In this document: positions 10,755 to 18,321 of the stretch, one piece after another
How the letters are laid out: the number at the start of each line of letters is the position of its first letter
Numbering within the stretch: the stretch's first letter is position 1
The notes under the pieces: model-generated
Database searches by the model: none
What the model was told of the DNA's origin: nothing
Seen by the model: the letters and a program-made list of their open reading frames with translations, nothing else
Assembly (NCBI RefSeq): GCF_000764535.1
Contig: NZ_CP009571.1
Coordinates: 1,917,001-1,981,000, forward strand
Origin: Sphingomonas taxi
GTDB lineage: Bacteria; Pseudomonadota; Alphaproteobacteria; Sphingomonadales; Sphingomonadaceae
Direction of reading: 5' to 3'
DNA: 64,000 bases
Translations under genes and position numbers: made by a program

Positions 10755-10786
10755 AACGGAAACGATCCAGCCCGATCGTTTCCGTT
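10755..10786. terminator. 13-bp perfect inverted repeat
   Basis: AACGGAAACGATC (10755-10767) and GATCGTTTCCGTT (10774-10786) form a perfect 13-bp stem with loop CAGCCC. It is less GC-rich than its surroundings. It could be a second terminator after leuA or a regulator site; position favours a terminator. Confidence 0.4.
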
Positions 10787-10996
10787 TCTGCACCCATCGC
10801 ATCGCCGAGTCGCAAGTCGATTGCGGCGGAGGATTGCCTGCCGCCGGAAATATATCGTTCGACATCAAGCCGATGAGAAAGAGCCGGGGAGGATATTAGC
10901 CGCGGCGCGGCCTGTAGGACAGGCCTTGATTGCTTGTTTCGCACGGTGCGTTAGTCTGGCGCGGGTCCGAAGGTCTTGCTGCTGGAGAAGCACATC

Positions 10997-11191
10997 ATGC
11001 CGATGATCGTCGCACTGGCGCTCGCTACGCCGCAGGTCTGTACCGATGTGGCGAAGGCCTGCCGCGCGTGCACCGCCAAGGACGGCAAGACGGTGTGTTC
11101 GGACATCGGCATCGCCTGCCAGCCGAAGCTGCGCATTTGCCGGCCGCACAAGGTGCCGGAGACGCGGGCCACGCCCCGGCCCGCGCGTTGA
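10997..11191 (+). CDS. Small cysteine-rich protein
   Basis: 64 residues from ATG 10997, with GGAG 9 bases upstream. A short hydrophobic start (MPMIVALALATPQ) is followed by six Cys residues in about 45 positions (including ACRAC and ACQPKLRIC), which suggests an exported protein held by disulfides or a small metal-binding protein. It is 12 bases upstream of the next hypothetical gene in the same direction, so the two probably share an mRNA. I recognise no family. Confidence 0.6.
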   Translation: MPMIVALALATPQVCTDVAKACRACTAKDGKTVCSDIGIACQPKLRICRPHKVPETRATPRPAR

Positions 11192-11203
11192 GGGAGAGCG
11201 GAT

Positions 11204-12148
11204 ATGCGCGCCCTGCCGCTGATCCTCTCCATTCTTCTGCTAGGCGCCGCGCCGGCGGACGTGCCGATCGGCCAGTTCCGCGAGTGGCTGTCTTTCAAGA
11301 AGCAGCCGCTCGACTTCGCCTCGGGCGGCGTGACCGTGCACGTCGCGGCCTTGCCCTGCCCTGCGAAGCCCGTCGGCGATACCTCATGTCGATGGGACGG
11401 ATTCAACAATCAGGGGTCGGTAACGGTGAGTGCGCCGGGGATCCGCCCGCTGACGGTGACGACCGATCGGCAGAGTGAATATGCACGCATCGCAATCGTG
11501 CGCTTCGAGCCGCACGACCCGCGCCCCGGCGTGATCGTCGAGAGCCAATACGGCGGCTCCGGGGGCGTGCTGACCGTCCAGTTGTTGCTGCCGGTCGGCG
11601 ATGGCTATCGCGCCGTGCCGATGGTGCGACGGGGTGGCGGCATTCTGGAAGGGCAGATCGCAGATTACCCGATTGATCGGTCGGGAGATGGCCGGATCGA
11701 TCTGATCCTGGAAGACGCAGCGTTCGATACGACGTTCGGCTGCAACGCCTGCACGCCGCGGCCGCCGCGGATATTCACGGTGATCGGGGGCGTGTCGACG
11801 GACGTGAGCGACGATCCGGCGCTGCGCAGCGTCTTCGCGACGGACATGAAGCGATTGGCACCGAGGTGCTTTTCCGGCGAGCCGGATCGCAACGGTAGCT
11901 GCGCCGCCTATGTCGCGGATGCCGCGCGCGCCGGGCAGTTCGCGGCGGCCTGGGCGGCGATGCTGCGTCACTACGAACATGGGAAGGACGTTCGGCAATT
12001 CTGCGACTCACACAGCTCGGCGGAACAGCATTACGCCTGCAAGCCCGGGCATGAGACGCGATATCGGGACTTTCCGGAGTCGCTACGGGCGTTCCTGATC
12101 CGTGCCGGTTATCTCCAGCGGCGTGGCGCGACGGTCACCGCATCGTGA
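11204..12148 (+). CDS. Hypothetical exported protein
   Basis: 314 residues from ATG 11204, with GGGAGAG just upstream. The N-terminus looks like a signal peptide (MRALPLILSILLLGAAPADV). The centre contains a calcium-loop-like acidic stretch, DRSGDGRIDLILEDAAF, similar to VCBS/FG-GAP blade ends. Cys residues are spread through the chain (ALPCP, GCNAC, RCF, FCD, YAC), consistent with a disulfide-bonded periplasmic protein. The C-terminal third is helical, with YEHGKDVRQFC. No function can be assigned. It is probably co-transcribed with the small Cys-rich gene. Confidence 0.75.
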   Translation: MRALPLILSILLLGAAPADVPIGQFREWLSFKKQPLDFASGGVTVHVAALPCPAKPVGDTSCRWDGFNNQGSVTVSAPGIRPLTVTTDRQSEYARIAIVRFEPHDPRPGVIVESQYGGSGGVLTVQLLLPVGDGYRAVPMVRRGGGILEGQIADYPIDRSGDGRIDLILEDAAFDTTFGCNACTPRPPRIFTVIGGVSTDVSDDPALRSVFATDMKRLAPRCFSGEPDRNGSCAAYVADAARAGQFAAAWAAMLRHYEHGKDVRQFCDSHSSAEQHYACKPGHETRYRDFPESLRAFLIRAGYLQRRGATVTAS

Positions 12149-12235
12149 TGACGATGGTGCTGGCTTTGAGGCTCGGCGGATCGCCCCGGACTTGTTGGAG
12201 ACCTTTGCAAAGACCTCGGTCGCCGGTGAATCAAT

Positions 12236-12330
12236 GCAGTGCTCCTGCGAACGCAGGAGCCCAGAGCCAAGCAAAACAACGCCTCATGGCGTTCGGGACT
12301 CCTGGGCTTCTGCTTTCGCAGGAGCACTGC
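12236..12330. repeat. Inverted repeat with GCTCCTGCGAACGCAGGAGC units
   Basis: The left arm 12236-12264 contains GCTCCTGCGAACGCAGGAGC and the right arm 12302-12330 is its near complement with a GCTTTCGC tip. Each arm forms its own hairpin and the two also pair with each other. This is a different family from the GTCATCCC elements. It fills most of the 271-base gap between the hypothetical gene and the hydrolase gene. Confidence 0.7.
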
Positions 12331-12419
12331 TGATATATCATGGGATATCCAGCAACCGAAAATCTTTCATCCAGCCCTGCTCACCCGTAATTTCCTCTCG
12401 CGACAGTCCGGAGCATGAC

Positions 12420-12923
12420 ATGACCCGCGCGTTTCTCGTCATCGATATCCAGAACGACTATTTCCCCGGGGGCGTCCTGCCGTTGTGGGAGGCGGAGGCG
12501 GTCGAGGCGCGGATCGTCGCGGCGATCGGGCGGGCAAAGGCGCAGGGGGATCGCGTGATCCTGGTCCGGCACGAGTCGCCGGCTGACGCCGGGCCGTTCG
12601 TGCGGGGCAGCGCCGGGGCCGAGATCCGTCCTGCGATCCTCGCCGCCGCGGGGGACGCGCCGGTCGTCGTGAAGCGGCATGCCGATGCGTTTCAGGATAC
12701 CGATCTCGCGGCGCATCTGACGGGGATCGATGAGCTGATCGTCGGCGGCATGATGACGCAGAATTGCGTCGTGTTCACCGCATTGTCGCGGGCGGCCGAC
12801 GGATGGCGGGTGCAGGTGGTCGGCGACCTCTGCACCGCGCCGATCGAGGTCGTGCACCGGATCGCGCTCAACGCGCTCGGCTCGAAGACCGTCGTCAGCG
12901 CGGCGGCGGACGTCTGGCGCTGA
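12420..12923 (+). CDS. Isochorismatase-family cysteine hydrolase
   Basis: 167 residues from ATG 12420, with CGGAG upstream. The catalytic triad of the family is present: Asp9 (FLVIDIQNDY), Lys85 (VVVKRHADAF) and Cys116 (GGMMTQNCVVFT), with the usual cis-peptide GG-M before the Cys. Family members hydrolyse amides (nicotinamidase, N-carbamoyl compounds) or isochorismate; the substrate here is not defined by sequence. It has no operon partner on the same strand; the folB group is convergent. Confidence 0.9.
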   Translation: MTRAFLVIDIQNDYFPGGVLPLWEAEAVEARIVAAIGRAKAQGDRVILVRHESPADAGPFVRGSAGAEIRPAILAAAGDAPVVVKRHADAFQDTDLAAHLTGIDELIVGGMMTQNCVVFTALSRAADGWRVQVVGDLCTAPIEVVHRIALNALGSKTVVSAAADVWR

Positions 12924-13022
12924 GGCTGTCGCGGGAGCGACCCGCGTCTGCCGGGGCGGATCACATCGGCGTTGCTCGAAATACCGCCCCCCTGCCCCCT
13001 CCTTCCAAGGGAGATGCAGGGC

Positions 13023-13373
13023 CTAGCGGGTGCGGACGATCTCGCAGCCGACCGCGGCGTCCGGATAGACGTCGGGCTTGAGCGAGCGGACGCGGACCTG
13101 CCGGACGCGCGGGTCGGCGAGGCAGAGCGCGGCGATCGCCTCGACCAGCGTCTCCTGCAAGGCGAAGCCGGGGCCGGCGGCCATCGCGAGGATGCCGTCG
13201 CGCAGGAAGTCGTAGTCGAGCACCTCGTCGATCGCGTCGGCGCTCGGCGGGTCGGCATAATCGACCGTCATCCACACCGACAGGCGGACGCGCTGCGGTG
13301 CCGCCTCGTGCGGGTGGATGCCGAGCCGCATCGCCACCTCGAGCCCGTCGAGGATCGTGGTGTAATCAGCCAT
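13023..13373 (-). CDS. folB: Dihydroneopterin aldolase
   Basis: 116 residues. The sequence follows the FolB pattern: LDGLEVAMRLGIHPHEAAPQRVRLSVWMTVDY, then a central VLDYDFLRDGI and the active-site region LQETLVEAIAALCL, ending in LKPDVYPDAAVGCEIVR. It cleaves dihydroneopterin to hydroxymethyl-dihydropterin. It overlaps the preceding SDR gene by 8 bases and is last in a folE-SDR-folB run. Confidence 0.9.
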   Translation of the reverse strand: MADYTTILDGLEVAMRLGIHPHEAAPQRVRLSVWMTVDYADPPSADAIDEVLDYDFLRDGILAMAAGPGFALQETLVEAIAALCLADPRVRQVRVRSLKPDVYPDAAVGCEIVRTR

Positions 13374-14115
13374 TGCGTCCCTCGAACATCACGTCGCCGT
13401 CGCGGCGCAGGAAACGCTGGCCGCAGTCGACGTAGAGCGTCTGGCCGGTGACGCTGCGCGCGCCGAGCAGATAGACCACCGCCTCGGCGACCGCCGCCGC
13501 GCCGACCGGGCGGCGCAACAGATTGTCGGCGGCGACCGCGGCGAATTCCGCCTCGCTCTGGTCGCCGCTCGGCAAAGTGATGCCCGGCGCGACGGCATTG
13601 ACGCGGACCTTCGGGGCCAGCGCCTGCGCGAGCATCTCGGTCGCGCCGGCCAGCGCGTATTTGCTGAGCGAATAACTGAAGAAATCGGGGTTGGGATTGG
13701 CGAGCTTCTGGTCGAGCAGGTTGACCACCGCGCCGTCGGCTAGATCGTCCTGCGCGGCAAGCGCGGCGGCGAGCATCGCCGGGGTCACTGCGTTGATCGC
13801 ATGGAGCCGCGCCGCCAGCGCGGGGTCGAGCGCCTCGGGCCGGTCGTAGGCGAAGAGCGAGGCGCTGTTGACCAGCGCCGCGATCGGCCCGCCGGCGGCG
13901 TCGCGGGCGCGGGCGAATAACGCAGCGACGCCAGCGGGATCGGAGAGGTCGCCGTGCACGGCCGCGCCGCCCAGTTCCGCCGCCAACGCCTGCGCTTCGT
14001 CGGCGGAGGCACCGTAATGCACCACTACGCGCCAGCCGGCGGCGGCGCAGGCACGCGCGATTGTCGCGCCGAGCCGCTTCGCACCGCCGGTGACGAGGAC
14101 GGTGCGAGTCAACAT
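13366..14115 (-). CDS. SDR oxidoreductase, pteridine reductase / FolM-like
   Basis: 249 residues from the ATG at 14115, which overlaps the folE stop by 7 bases (ATGTTGA). The nucleotide motif is VTGGAKRLGATIA, the TGxxxRxG variant with a basic residue that marks NADPH-using pteridine reductases and FolM rather than the common TGxxxGxG. An Asn-Ser-Ala-Ser segment and the catalytic Tyr-x-x-x-Lys (FFSYSLSKYALAG) are present. Placement between folE and folB supports reduction of dihydrofolate or dihydromonapterin. Substrate is inferred from motif and context. Confidence 0.85.
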   Translation of the reverse strand: MLTRTVLVTGGAKRLGATIARACAAAGWRVVVHYGASADEAQALAAELGGAAVHGDLSDPAGVAALFARARDAAGGPIAALVNSASLFAYDRPEALDPALAARLHAINAVTPAMLAAALAAQDDLADGAVVNLLDQKLANPNPDFFSYSLSKYALAGATEMLAQALAPKVRVNAVAPGITLPSGDQSEAEFAAVAADNLLRRPVGAAAVAEAVVYLLGARSVTGQTLYVDCGQRFLRRDGDVMFEGRNG

Positions 14116-14729
14116 CCCATCAGCGCCAGCACTTCCTTGCGGCTGCGGTCGTCCTCGCGGAACACGCCCATCATCCGGCTGGTCACCATCGACACGCCCG
14201 GCGTGCGCACGCCGCGCGCGGTCATGCAGGCGTGGCTCGCCTCGATCACCACCGCAACGCCCTGCGGCTTGAGATTGTCCCAGATGCAGTCGGCGACCTC
14301 GGCAGTGAGCCGCTCCTGCACCTGCAACCGGCGGGCGAAGCCGTGCAGCACGCGGGCGAGCTTGCTGATCCCGACGACGTGATCGCGCGGCAGATAGGCG
14401 ATGTGCGCCTTGCCGATGATCGGCGCCATGTGATGCTCGCAATGCGACTGGAAGGGGATGTCCTTGAGCAGCACGATCTCGTCATAGCCGCCGACCTCCT
14501 CGAACACGCGCGACAGGTGGCGGGCGGGATCGTCGGCATAGCCGGCGCAATATTCCTTCCACGCCTTGGCGACGCGGCGCGGCGTGTCGATCAGCCCTTC
14601 GCGGCCGGGATCGTCGCCGGCCCAGCGGATCAGGGTGCGGATCGCCTCGGCGACCTCAATGGGGACGACCGGCGCGTCGCCGGTTGCGGCGGTGGCGCCC
14701 TCGTCCGGCGCGTGGTGCTGATCGGTCAT
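14109..14729 (-). CDS. folE: GTP cyclohydrolase I
   Basis: 206 residues. Zn ligands are visible in FQSHCEHHMAPIIGKAHIAYLP and in ASHACMTARGV, and the signature VVGISKLARVLHGFARRLQVQERLT is complete. It converts GTP to dihydroneopterin triphosphate, the first folate/pterin step. Gene order folE-SDR-folB with both junctions overlapping indicates a tightly coupled pterin operon. It is divergent from the DUF2945 gene across 145 bases. Confidence 0.96.
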   Translation of the reverse strand: MTDQHHAPDEGATAATGDAPVVPIEVAEAIRTLIRWAGDDPGREGLIDTPRRVAKAWKEYCAGYADDPARHLSRVFEEVGGYDEIVLLKDIPFQSHCEHHMAPIIGKAHIAYLPRDHVVGISKLARVLHGFARRLQVQERLTAEVADCIWDNLKPQGVAVVIEASHACMTARGVRTPGVSMVTSRMMGVFREDDRSRKEVLALMGC

Positions 14730-14874
14730 GCTGCGTTCCTTGGTCCTGCCGCCGGTGGCGGTGCCGGCCTGTCATAAGTTCGTTTCGGCAACGCGTCCAA
14801 CCGCCCCGCCGCACTGCGTGCAACCCTTTGCCGTATCCGCGCTTTGTTGTGGGCGTAACGAACGGAGAGAGACG

Positions 14875-15078
14875 ATGGCGGACCTCAAGAAGGGCGACGA
14901 AGTGACCTGGAAGAGCCACGGCGGCACCGCGCACGGCACGGTCGAGAAGAAGCAGACGAGCGACACCGCGATCAAGGGCCATACCGTCCGCGCATCGAAG
15001 GACGACCCCCAATATATCGTAGAGAGTGACAATGGTGGAAAGGCAGCGCACAAGGCGACCGCGCTGAAGAAAGCGTAA
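14875..15078 (+). CDS. DUF2945 / HVA1-TUDOR small protein
   Basis: 67 residues from ATG 14875, with GGAGAGA upstream. The sequence KKGDEVTWKSHGGTAHGTVEKK, then IKGHTVRASKDDPQYIVESDNGGKAAHK, is typical of the DUF2945 family (a small Tudor-like barrel). Function in bacteria is unknown; members often sit near stress genes. It precedes the SWIB gene by 47 bases. Confidence 0.9.
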   Translation: MADLKKGDEVTWKSHGGTAHGTVEKKQTSDTAIKGHTVRASKDDPQYIVESDNGGKAAHKATALKKA

Positions 15079-15125
15079 CGTTTAGAGCACCCGGGATCGA
15101 CCGGGTGCGAGCAGGAAGGAATGCG

Positions 15126-15386
15126 ATGGCTACGACTACCAAGACCGGCGGCATCCACGCGCCCGTGCAGCCCTCCCCGGAGCTCGGCGCGATCGTCGGC
15201 AACGAGAAGCTGCCGCGCAGCCAGGTGATCAGCAAGGTGTGGGAATATATCAAGTCCAACAACCTGCAGAACCCGGAAAACAAGCGCGAAATCCTTGCAG
15301 ACGACAAACTGCAGAAGGTGTTCGGCCGCGACAAGTGCACGATGTTCGAGATGAACAAGTACATTTCGCAGCACGTGAAGGCCTGA
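15126..15386 (+). CDS. SWIB/MDM2-domain protein
   Basis: 86 residues from ATG 15126 (AAGGA upstream). Nearly the whole chain is one SWIB domain: GAIVGNEKLPRSQVISKVWEYIKSNNLQNPENKREILADDKLQKVFGRDKCTMFEMNKYISQHV. Stand-alone SWIB proteins occur in alphaproteobacteria, chlamydiae and chloroplasts and are thought to affect chromatin or DNA topology. It probably shares a transcript with DUF2945. Confidence 0.93.
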   Translation: MATTTKTGGIHAPVQPSPELGAIVGNEKLPRSQVISKVWEYIKSNNLQNPENKREILADDKLQKVFGRDKCTMFEMNKYISQHVKA

Positions 15387-15405
15387 ACCCTACACGGCTT
15401 TCGAT

Positions 15406-15443
15406 CGGGAGCATCGCGCCACTTGCGGCCGGCGATGCTCCCG
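15406..15443 (+). terminator. Hairpin after the SWIB gene
   Basis: CGGGAGCATCGC (15406-15417) and GCGATGCTCCCG (15432-15443) form a perfect 12-bp stem with a 14-base loop, 20 bases after the SWIB stop. It has no U tract. Confidence 0.6.
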
Positions 15444-15496
15444 ACGTCAATAGTCTCGATCGATCGGGATGCGCCGCGGTGCGCCGCGGCGCCGGT

Positions 15497-15658
15497 TCAA
15501 CGTGAGCGGGCCGGCAGGAACGGCAATGCGATCGCCGAGGCGATGATCATCACCACGCCGACCAGCACATAGAGCCAGAAGGCGAGTGGCTTGATTCGCG
15601 ATCCGCCGAGGGCGGGCGAATCGGAGTCGACCGGCGCGCTGATCGTCTGGCTGAACAT
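15497..15658 (-). CDS. Small single-pass membrane protein
   Basis: 53 residues from the ATG at 15658, with a GGGGGCG stretch upstream. After a polar N-terminal 28 residues there is one strong membrane segment (FWLYVLVGVVMIIASAIALPFL) and a short basic tail, PARSR. It resembles the many short sphingomonad membrane proteins without assigned role. A start 11 codons upstream is in frame. No family recognised. Confidence 0.5.
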   Translation of the reverse strand: MFSQTISAPVDSDSPALGGSRIKPLAFWLYVLVGVVMIIASAIALPFLPARSR

Positions 15659-15844
15659 AGTCGCCCCCAAATGGCTGGTCCTGCTGCCCATTTAGCAGCG
15701 GATTGTTGCCGGCATTTTGCAGTCCGGCAGACCGCCCCCCGGCGGTCATGAAGGCGCGCTATGCGCGGCGCGACGGAAAGTTGCAAGCCGGACCGATCCG
15801 GACCGATGACCCGGCAGGCGACGGGATCGGCGTGAGACCAGTGA

Positions 15845-15921
15845 TGGTGACCCCGGCGCGATTCGAACGCGCGACCTACAGATTAGGAATCTGGCGCTCT
15901 ATCCGGCTGAGCTACGGGGCC
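15845..15921 (-). tRNA. tRNA-Arg (anticodon CCU)
   Basis: The reverse complement folds as a complete cloverleaf: acceptor GGCCCCG with CGGGGTC, D arm GCTC...GAGC, anticodon loop TTCCTAA (CCU, reading AGG), T arm GCGCG-TTCGAAT-CGCGC, discriminator A and an encoded CCA (15845-15847). The anticodon stem has one mismatch at its base. Both isotype and strand are clear. Confidence 0.95.
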
Positions 15922-15964
15922 ACTGCGCTCCTGATACCGGGCGGCGCCGGGCGGGTCCAGCGGG

Positions 15965-16396
15965 TCAATTGGTCTTTTCGGGCGGCACCACCGGGCAGAG
16001 CAGCGGCGCCACCGGCACGCCGTCGGCGACCAGCGCCTTCGCCTCGGCGAGGCTGGCCTGACCATGGATCGGGCGGACGACCTCGTCGCCGTCGTGCATC
16101 GCGCGCGCGCGCGTCGCAAAGTCGCTGCCGACCCACGACGAGGTGGCGAGCGTCCTGGCCTGGTCGGCGGCGATCTCGCGCAGCGCCGCCTTGATCGCCG
16201 CGGCGGGCGGCGGATCGGCGCGGCGATTGCTTTTGGCCGGGATGCTCGGCGCCATCAGCGCCTTGGCGATCGCGGTGTCGCCGCACATCGGGCAGGCGAG
16301 CAGCCCCGCCGCCGCCTGCGCGTCATAGGCCGCGCTCGACGCGAACCACGCCTCGAAGACGTGATCCAGCCCGCAGCGCAGGTCGAAGACGATCAC
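15965..16396 (-). CDS. DUF1178 protein
   Basis: 143 residues from the GTG at 16396, whose last two bases are the start of the preceding gene's TGA (GTGA overlap). The start VIVFDLRCGLDHVFEAWFAS and the knuckle CPMCGDTAI are characteristic of DUF1178; the CGxxH and CPxC groups may bind zinc. Function unknown. The family is commonly found next to the nitrilase-like gene, as here, which supports a shared role. A much longer frame upstream is a shadow of the nitrilase gene. Confidence 0.88.
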   Translation of the reverse strand: MIVFDLRCGLDHVFEAWFASSAAYDAQAAAGLLACPMCGDTAIAKALMAPSIPAKSNRRADPPPAAAIKAALREIAADQARTLATSSWVGSDFATRARAMHDGDEVVRPIHGQASLAEAKALVADGVPVAPLLCPVVPPEKTN

Positions 16397-17214
16397 GCGC
16401 GGGTGACCGGCGGGATCGCGCGGGCGTGGTCGAGCACCGGGATGCGGGCGCGGACGTCGGCGACGCGCGCCGGGTCGATCTCGGCGAGCCCCAGCCCGCG
16501 CGCCTCGCCCATGTCGAGCAGCACGTCGCCCCACGGATCGATGACCAGCGAATGGCCGTAGGTGGTGCGGCCATCGGCATGCGCGCCGGCCTGCGCGGCG
16601 GCGACGACGAAACAGCCGGTCTCGATCGCGCGGGCGCGCATCAGCGCGTGCCAGTGCGCCGCGCCGGTCGGGCGGGTAAAGGCGGCAGGGATCGCGAGCA
16701 CCTCCGCCCCCGCCACGGCGAGCGCGGCATAGAGCGCGGGAAAGCGCAGATCGTAGCAGATCGACAGACCGAGCGGCCCGACCGGCGCATCGACGACCAC
16801 CGCCGCGTCGCCGGGGGCATAAGCGGCGGATTCGCGCCAGCTTTCGCCGGTCGGCAGATCGACGTCGAACAGATGGAGCTTGTCGTAGCGCGCGCGGATT
16901 GCGCCGGCGGCGTCGATGACGAAACTGCGATTGGCGTAGCGGCCATCGGCACGCCGCACCGCCAGCGAGCCGACATGCACCCACAGGCCGGCGACCGCTG
17001 CGGTCTCGCGGACGCTGGCAAGCACCGGATCGTCGGCCTCGGCGTGGATCGATGCGGCGGCGCGGGCGCGGTCGCGATCGATCAGCCCCGCCATCTCGGG
17101 CAGGAACACCATGCCGGCGCCGTTGGCGGCCGCGGCGGTGATACCGTGGCGCATGTCCGCGGCATTGACGGCAGGATCGATCCCGCTCGTCATCTGCAGC
17201 AGCGCGATCCTCAT
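16393..17214 (-). CDS. Carbon-nitrogen hydrolase (Nit / omega-amidase type)
   Basis: 273 residues. The Glu-Lys-Cys triad is Glu40 (FLPEMAG), Lys112 (RYDKLHLFDV) and Cys153 (LSICYDLRFP). The sequence YDKLHLFDVDLP and the following GESWRES are typical of Nit1/Nit2-type amidases that hydrolyse deaminated glutathione or alpha-ketoglutaramate. The start overlaps the grxC stop (ATGA) and the stop overlaps the DUF1178 start (GTGA), so the three are translated as a unit. A thiol-repair role beside glutaredoxin is plausible. Confidence 0.92.
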   Translation of the reverse strand: MRIALLQMTSGIDPAVNAADMRHGITAAAANGAGMVFLPEMAGLIDRDRARAAASIHAEADDPVLASVRETAAVAGLWVHVGSLAVRRADGRYANRSFVIDAAGAIRARYDKLHLFDVDLPTGESWRESAAYAPGDAAVVVDAPVGPLGLSICYDLRFPALYAALAVAGAEVLAIPAAFTRPTGAAHWHALMRARAIETGCFVVAAAQAGAHADGRTTYGHSLVIDPWGDVLLDMGEARGLGLAEIDPARVADVRARIPVLDHARAIPPVTRA

Positions 17215-17468
17215 GCCGCGAGCAGCGGGTCCAATCCTCCGCGCGCGTTGAGCGCGGCGAGATCGTCCGAGCCACCGATATGCGTGCCGTCGATGAATAC
17301 CTGCGGCACGGTGGTGCGGCCGTTGGCGCGCTGGATCATCTCCTGCCGCTGCGGCCCGCCAAGCGAGATGTCATATTCCTGCGGCGACACGCCCTTGGCT
17401 GCCAGCAACGCCATCGCGCGCGTGCAATAGGGACAATATGCCTTGGTGTAGATTTCGACCTTTGCCAT
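17211..17468 (-). CDS. grxC: Glutaredoxin 3
   Basis: 85 residues from the ATG at 17468. The active site is YCPYC (residues about 11-15), with TVPQVFIDGTHIGGSDDL providing the cis-Pro and glutathione-binding parts. It reduces glutathione mixed disulfides and disulfides in the cytoplasm. It lies 31 bases after comF and overlaps the nitrilase gene start by 4 bases. Longer in-frame starts belong to the shadow of comF. Confidence 0.96.
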   Translation of the reverse strand: MAKVEIYTKAYCPYCTRAMALLAAKGVSPQEYDISLGGPQRQEMIQRANGRTTVPQVFIDGTHIGGSDDLAALNARGGLDPLLAA

Positions 17469-17499
17469 AGGCTTGAGGTGTGGGCTGAGGACCGGCTTG

Positions 17500-18279
17500 T
17501 CAATCGCCCGCCGCCCCCGACCCGACCACCCGTGCCCAGCACAGCACCACCACTGCGGCGGCCCCGGCGCGCAGCAACACCTGCGTACAGGCGGCGGCGG
17601 TGGCGCCGCTGGTATAGACGTCGTCGACCAGCGCGATCGTCCTGCCCGCCACCCGCGCGGGATCGGGCACCGCGAACGCGCCGGCGACCGCCTGCCGCCG
17701 CCGACCGCGGCCAAGCGCGCGCAGCGGCACGGTGGCGCGGCGGCGGACCAAGGCGAACGGATCGTGTGCGATGCCGGTACGACGGCGGACTGCGGCGGCG
17801 ATCAGCGCCGCCTGGTTGAACCCGCGGCTCCACAGCCGCCAGCGGTGCAGCGGCACCGGCACGAGCAGGTCGATGCCGGGTGGCAGCGTCGGCGCCATCC
17901 GCTCCGCCATCGTCGCGGCGATCCCGATCCGGCCGCCATATTTCAGCTTGAGCGCCAGCCGCCGCGCCACCGGTCCGTAGGCGACGGCGGCGCGGATGCC
18001 GGCATGGCGCGGCGGATCGGCGAGGCAGGCGGCGCAGCGTGCGTCGGCGCCGCGGTCATGCGCGAACGGCCGGTTGCACGCGGCGCACCACGGCGGGGTC
18101 AGCCAGCGCAGCCCGCCCCAGCATGGCGCGCAGAAGCGGTGATCGGCCGCCACCGGCGTCCCGCAGCCGGGGCAGCGCGGCGGCAGCGCCGCGGCGGCGA
18201 TCGGGCCGAATAGCGACGCCAGCGCACGGCGACCGTGCGCCGCGATCGCTGCCAGCCCGCCCACGCCGATCGTCCGCAT
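17500..18279 (-). CDS. comF: ComF-family phosphoribosyltransferase-like protein
   Basis: 259 residues from the ATG at 18279. The N-terminus has paired zinc-ribbon Cys (CPGCGTP, FCAPC, CAACNRPF, CAACLADPP). The C-terminal PRTase domain contains PVPLHRWRLWSRGFNQA and the PRPP loop TIALVDDVYTSGATAAAC. ComF is needed for DNA uptake in transformable species and is widely kept in others, where it may act in DNA processing. Upstream frames reaching 19089 are antisense to the methyltransferase gene. It is divergent from that gene across 42 bases. Confidence 0.92.
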   Translation of the reverse strand: MRTIGVGGLAAIAAHGRRALASLFGPIAAAALPPRCPGCGTPVAADHRFCAPCWGGLRWLTPPWCAACNRPFAHDRGADARCAACLADPPRHAGIRAAVAYGPVARRLALKLKYGGRIGIAATMAERMAPTLPPGIDLLVPVPLHRWRLWSRGFNQAALIAAAVRRRTGIAHDPFALVRRRATVPLRALGRGRRRQAVAGAFAVPDPARVAGRTIALVDDVYTSGATAAACTQVLLRAGAAAVVVLCWARVVGSGAAGD

Positions 18280-18321
18280 GGCCGCTTGTCGCGCACCGCC
18301 GCAACAGGCACAAGCCTGGCG

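Larger units (their letters stand above)
10689..10996. other. 308-base intergenic region after leuA
   Basis: The region holds two inverted repeats near its left end (10697-10723 and 10755-10786, listed separately). From 10787 to 10996 I see no convincing gene or RNA; short open frames there lack ribosome-binding sites and family-like sequence. The GGAG before the next small gene (10984-10987) marks its right end. Confidence 0.6.

Noticed and set aside
15965..17275. A 436-residue fusion protein ending in DUF1178
   Set aside because: The first two thirds are an out-of-frame reading of the nitrilase gene. The GTG at 16396 with the GTGA overlap gives a full DUF1178 protein.
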